A stretch of 64,000 nucleotides of DNA. Source: Thioalkalicoccus limnaeus (GTDB lineage Bacteria; Pseudomonadota; Gammaproteobacteria; Chromatiales; Chromatiaceae). The position numbers and the translations under genes were made by a program. The DNA lies in the NCBI RefSeq assembly GCF_041197575.1, contig NZ_JBDKXB010000002.1:62001-126000 (forward strand), in the 5' to 3' direction. The notes under the pieces were generated by a model. The model worked only from the letters and a program-made list of their open reading frames with translations. It had not been told where the DNA came from and did not search any database. Position 1 is the stretch's first letter, and the number at the start of each line of letters is the position of its first letter. Below are positions 62,689 through 64,000 of this stretch, piece after piece.

Positions 62689-64000
62689 ATGACCCCGCTG
62701 CACGAGATCGCCGATCGCTTCGCCGCCGAGGCCCCGGCGGCCGATTACTGGACCCTGCGACTGGTCGCCGAGGAGAGCGACCGGCTCGCGGTGCGGCAAG
62801 GGGTCGCGGAACCCAGTGCGCTGTCGTTCGGCGCCGGTGCGATGGTCACGCTGGTCGTCGACGGCGGTGTGGGCTATGGCGCGACCAGCGACCTGAGTCC
62901 GGCGGGCCTGCGGGCCGCCGCCGAGCAGGCGCGCAGGCATGCCGCCCTGCACGCGCGTCATGGCCTGTTCGATGCGCGGCTCTATCCGCGCAGCGCCCTC
63001 CAGGCCGACTATCGAAGCGAAACCGCCGAGCCCTGGCACGCGCTCGCGATCGCGGACAAGCTCGCGCTGCTCCACGACGCCTGCCGCGCGCTCGAGATCG
63101 ACGCGCGGATCGTCGACAGCGTCGCCTGGCTCGAATACGAGCACATCGAACAATGGCTGGTCACCAGCGACGGGGGGCGGATCGCGCAGACCCTCGAACG
63201 GGTCGCGCCGGGCGTCGCGGCCGTCGCCAATGCCGGCAGCCAAACCCAGCGGCGCCGGGGCGGCGGTTTCGACGAGTGCCGGCAAGGCGGGCTCGAGCGG
63301 CTGCATGCGGCGCGGCTCGTCGAGGACGCCCGGCGTGTCGCCGAGGAGGCCCTGGCCCTGCTCGCGGCGCCGGAATGCCCGACGGGCGTCATGGACCTGG
63401 TGCTGATGCCGAGTCAGATGATCCTTCAGATCCACGAGAGCATCGGTCATCCGCTCGAGCTCGACCGGATCCTCGGCGACGAGCGCAATTACGCCGGCAC
63501 CAGTTTCGTGACGCCCGAGATGTTCGGCCGCTATCGTTACGGATCGACGCTGCTCAACGTGACCTGCGACCCGACCGTCTCCGGTGAGCTCGCCAGCGGC
63601 GTCGCCGATGACGAGGGGACCCCGGCCGAGCGCGTGCATCTGATCCGTGATGGGATCCTCGAACGCCCGCTCGGCGGTCGGCTGTCGCAGGCCCGTGCCG
63701 GACGAGCCGGCGTTGCCTGCGCGCGCGCCAGCGGCTGGGACCGTCCACCGATCGACCGGATGACGAACATCAACCTGGAGCCCGGCGACAGCGCACTTGC
63801 CGACCTGATCGCCGGTGTCGAACGCGGCGTGCTGATGGACACGAACCGATCCTGGTCGATCGACGACAGCCGCAACAAGTTCCAGTTCGGCTGCGAGCTC
63901 GGCCGGCTGATCGAGGACGGCGAGCTTGGGCGCCTGGTCCGCAACCCCGGTTACCGCGGCATCTCGGCCGGCTTCTGGCGCAGCCTCGATGGCGTGGGTG
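62689..64000 (+). CDS. tldD: TldD/PmbA-family metalloprotease, 3' end cut by window
   Basis: About 437 codons are visible before the right edge, with no stop. The zinc motif HESIGHPLELDRI (HExxxH) is the TldD catalytic site, and SRNKFQFGCELGRLIEDGEL lies near the C-terminal end. TldD forms a heterodimer with TldE/PmbA and trims peptides such as microcin precursors and CcdA. The visible part is near full length (TldD about 470-480). The ATG at 62689 is family-typical. Confidence 0.9.
   Translation, partial: MTPLHEIADRFAAEAPAADYWTLRLVAEESDRLAVRQGVAEPSALSFGAGAMVTLVVDGGVGYGATSDLSPAGLRAAAEQARRHAALHARHGLFDARLYPRSALQADYRSETAEPWHALAIADKLALLHDACRALEIDARIVDSVAWLEYEHIEQWLVTSDGGRIAQTLERVAPGVAAVANAGSQTQRRRGGGFDECRQGGLERLHAARLVEDARRVAEEALALLAAPECPTGVMDLVLMPSQMILQIHESIGHPLELDRILGDERNYAGTSFVTPEMFGRYRYGSTLLNVTCDPTVSGELASGVADDEGTPAERVHLIRDGILERPLGGRLSQARAGRAGVACARASGWDRPPIDRMTNINLEPGDSALADLIAGVERGVLMDTNRSWSIDDSRNKFQFGCELGRLIEDGELGRLVRNPGYRGISAGFWRSLDGVG

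Noticed and set aside
62326..63639. A 437-codon minus-strand open frame opposite the dehydrogenase and tldD genes
   Set aside because: It lies antisense to the HExxxH-bearing TldD frame and to a Rossmann-fold dehydrogenase, so it is a composition shadow.

Overview
The window is a high-GC gammaproteobacterial chromosome segment. The gene order mnmG-rsmG-parA-parB-atpIBEFHAGDC-glmU-glmS, the prfB-lysS pair and the protein sequences fit the Chromatiales (purple sulfur bacteria). A carotenoid-isomerase-like FAD enzyme, a protoporphyrinogen-oxidase-like enzyme and a BMC shell-type protein point the same way. The family-level placement is inference. I recognised no tRNA, rRNA, CRISPR array, transposase or integrase.

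Layout. Positions 1-10.6 kb are housekeeping: the tsaD end, an ankyrin lipoprotein, a haem-protein/FAD-oxidase cluster, cardiolipin synthase, a NUDIX hydrolase, a tandem BMC-domain protein, prfB with its programmed frameshift, and lysS. Positions 10.7-35.1 kb are a layered defence region, described below. Positions 35.1-43.1 kb hold ygfZ, an RNase II-type exonuclease, a DUF882 peptidase, nudF, a lytic transglycosylase, a carotene-isomerase-like enzyme and a lone MoxR ATPase. Positions 43.3-54.8 kb hold mnmG-rsmG, parAB and a complete F1Fo ATP synthase operon with a near-consensus promoter and a terminator. Positions 55-64 kb hold an SlyD-like isomerase, glmU, glmS, a SMUG-type uracil-DNA glycosylase, hemB, aroE, a 3-hydroxyisobutyrate-dehydrogenase-like enzyme and the start of tldD.

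Defence region. The outer layer is a remnant type I restriction locus carrying two further systems. Read on the minus strand it runs hsdS (3' end only) - kwaA - kwaB (Kiwa) - darT - darG - hsdR (decayed 5' part) - ygjP. The darT toxin gene is cut in two: codons 1-148 lie at 33,172-33,615 and the last 69 codons, with the catalytic Glu motif, at 13,270-13,479. The halves are collinear and together give a normal 217-residue DarT. The 19.7 kb between them is flanked on both sides by CTGAT, so it looks like an island inserted into darT.

The island cargo is almost all on the minus strand. In order of transcription it is a tandem AAA+ ATPase with a palindromic operator, a 624-aa membrane-anchored protein, a secreted/membrane 357-aa protein, a membrane GTPase with a large extracytoplasmic part, two single-pass membrane proteins, a 1,960-aa protein with an AAA/STAND-type NTPase module, and an overlapping 375-aa protein ending in a HEPN-like Arg-x4-His motif. 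I do not recognise this set as a named system. It is the best candidate here for an undescribed NTP-driven, membrane-linked defence or conflict system.
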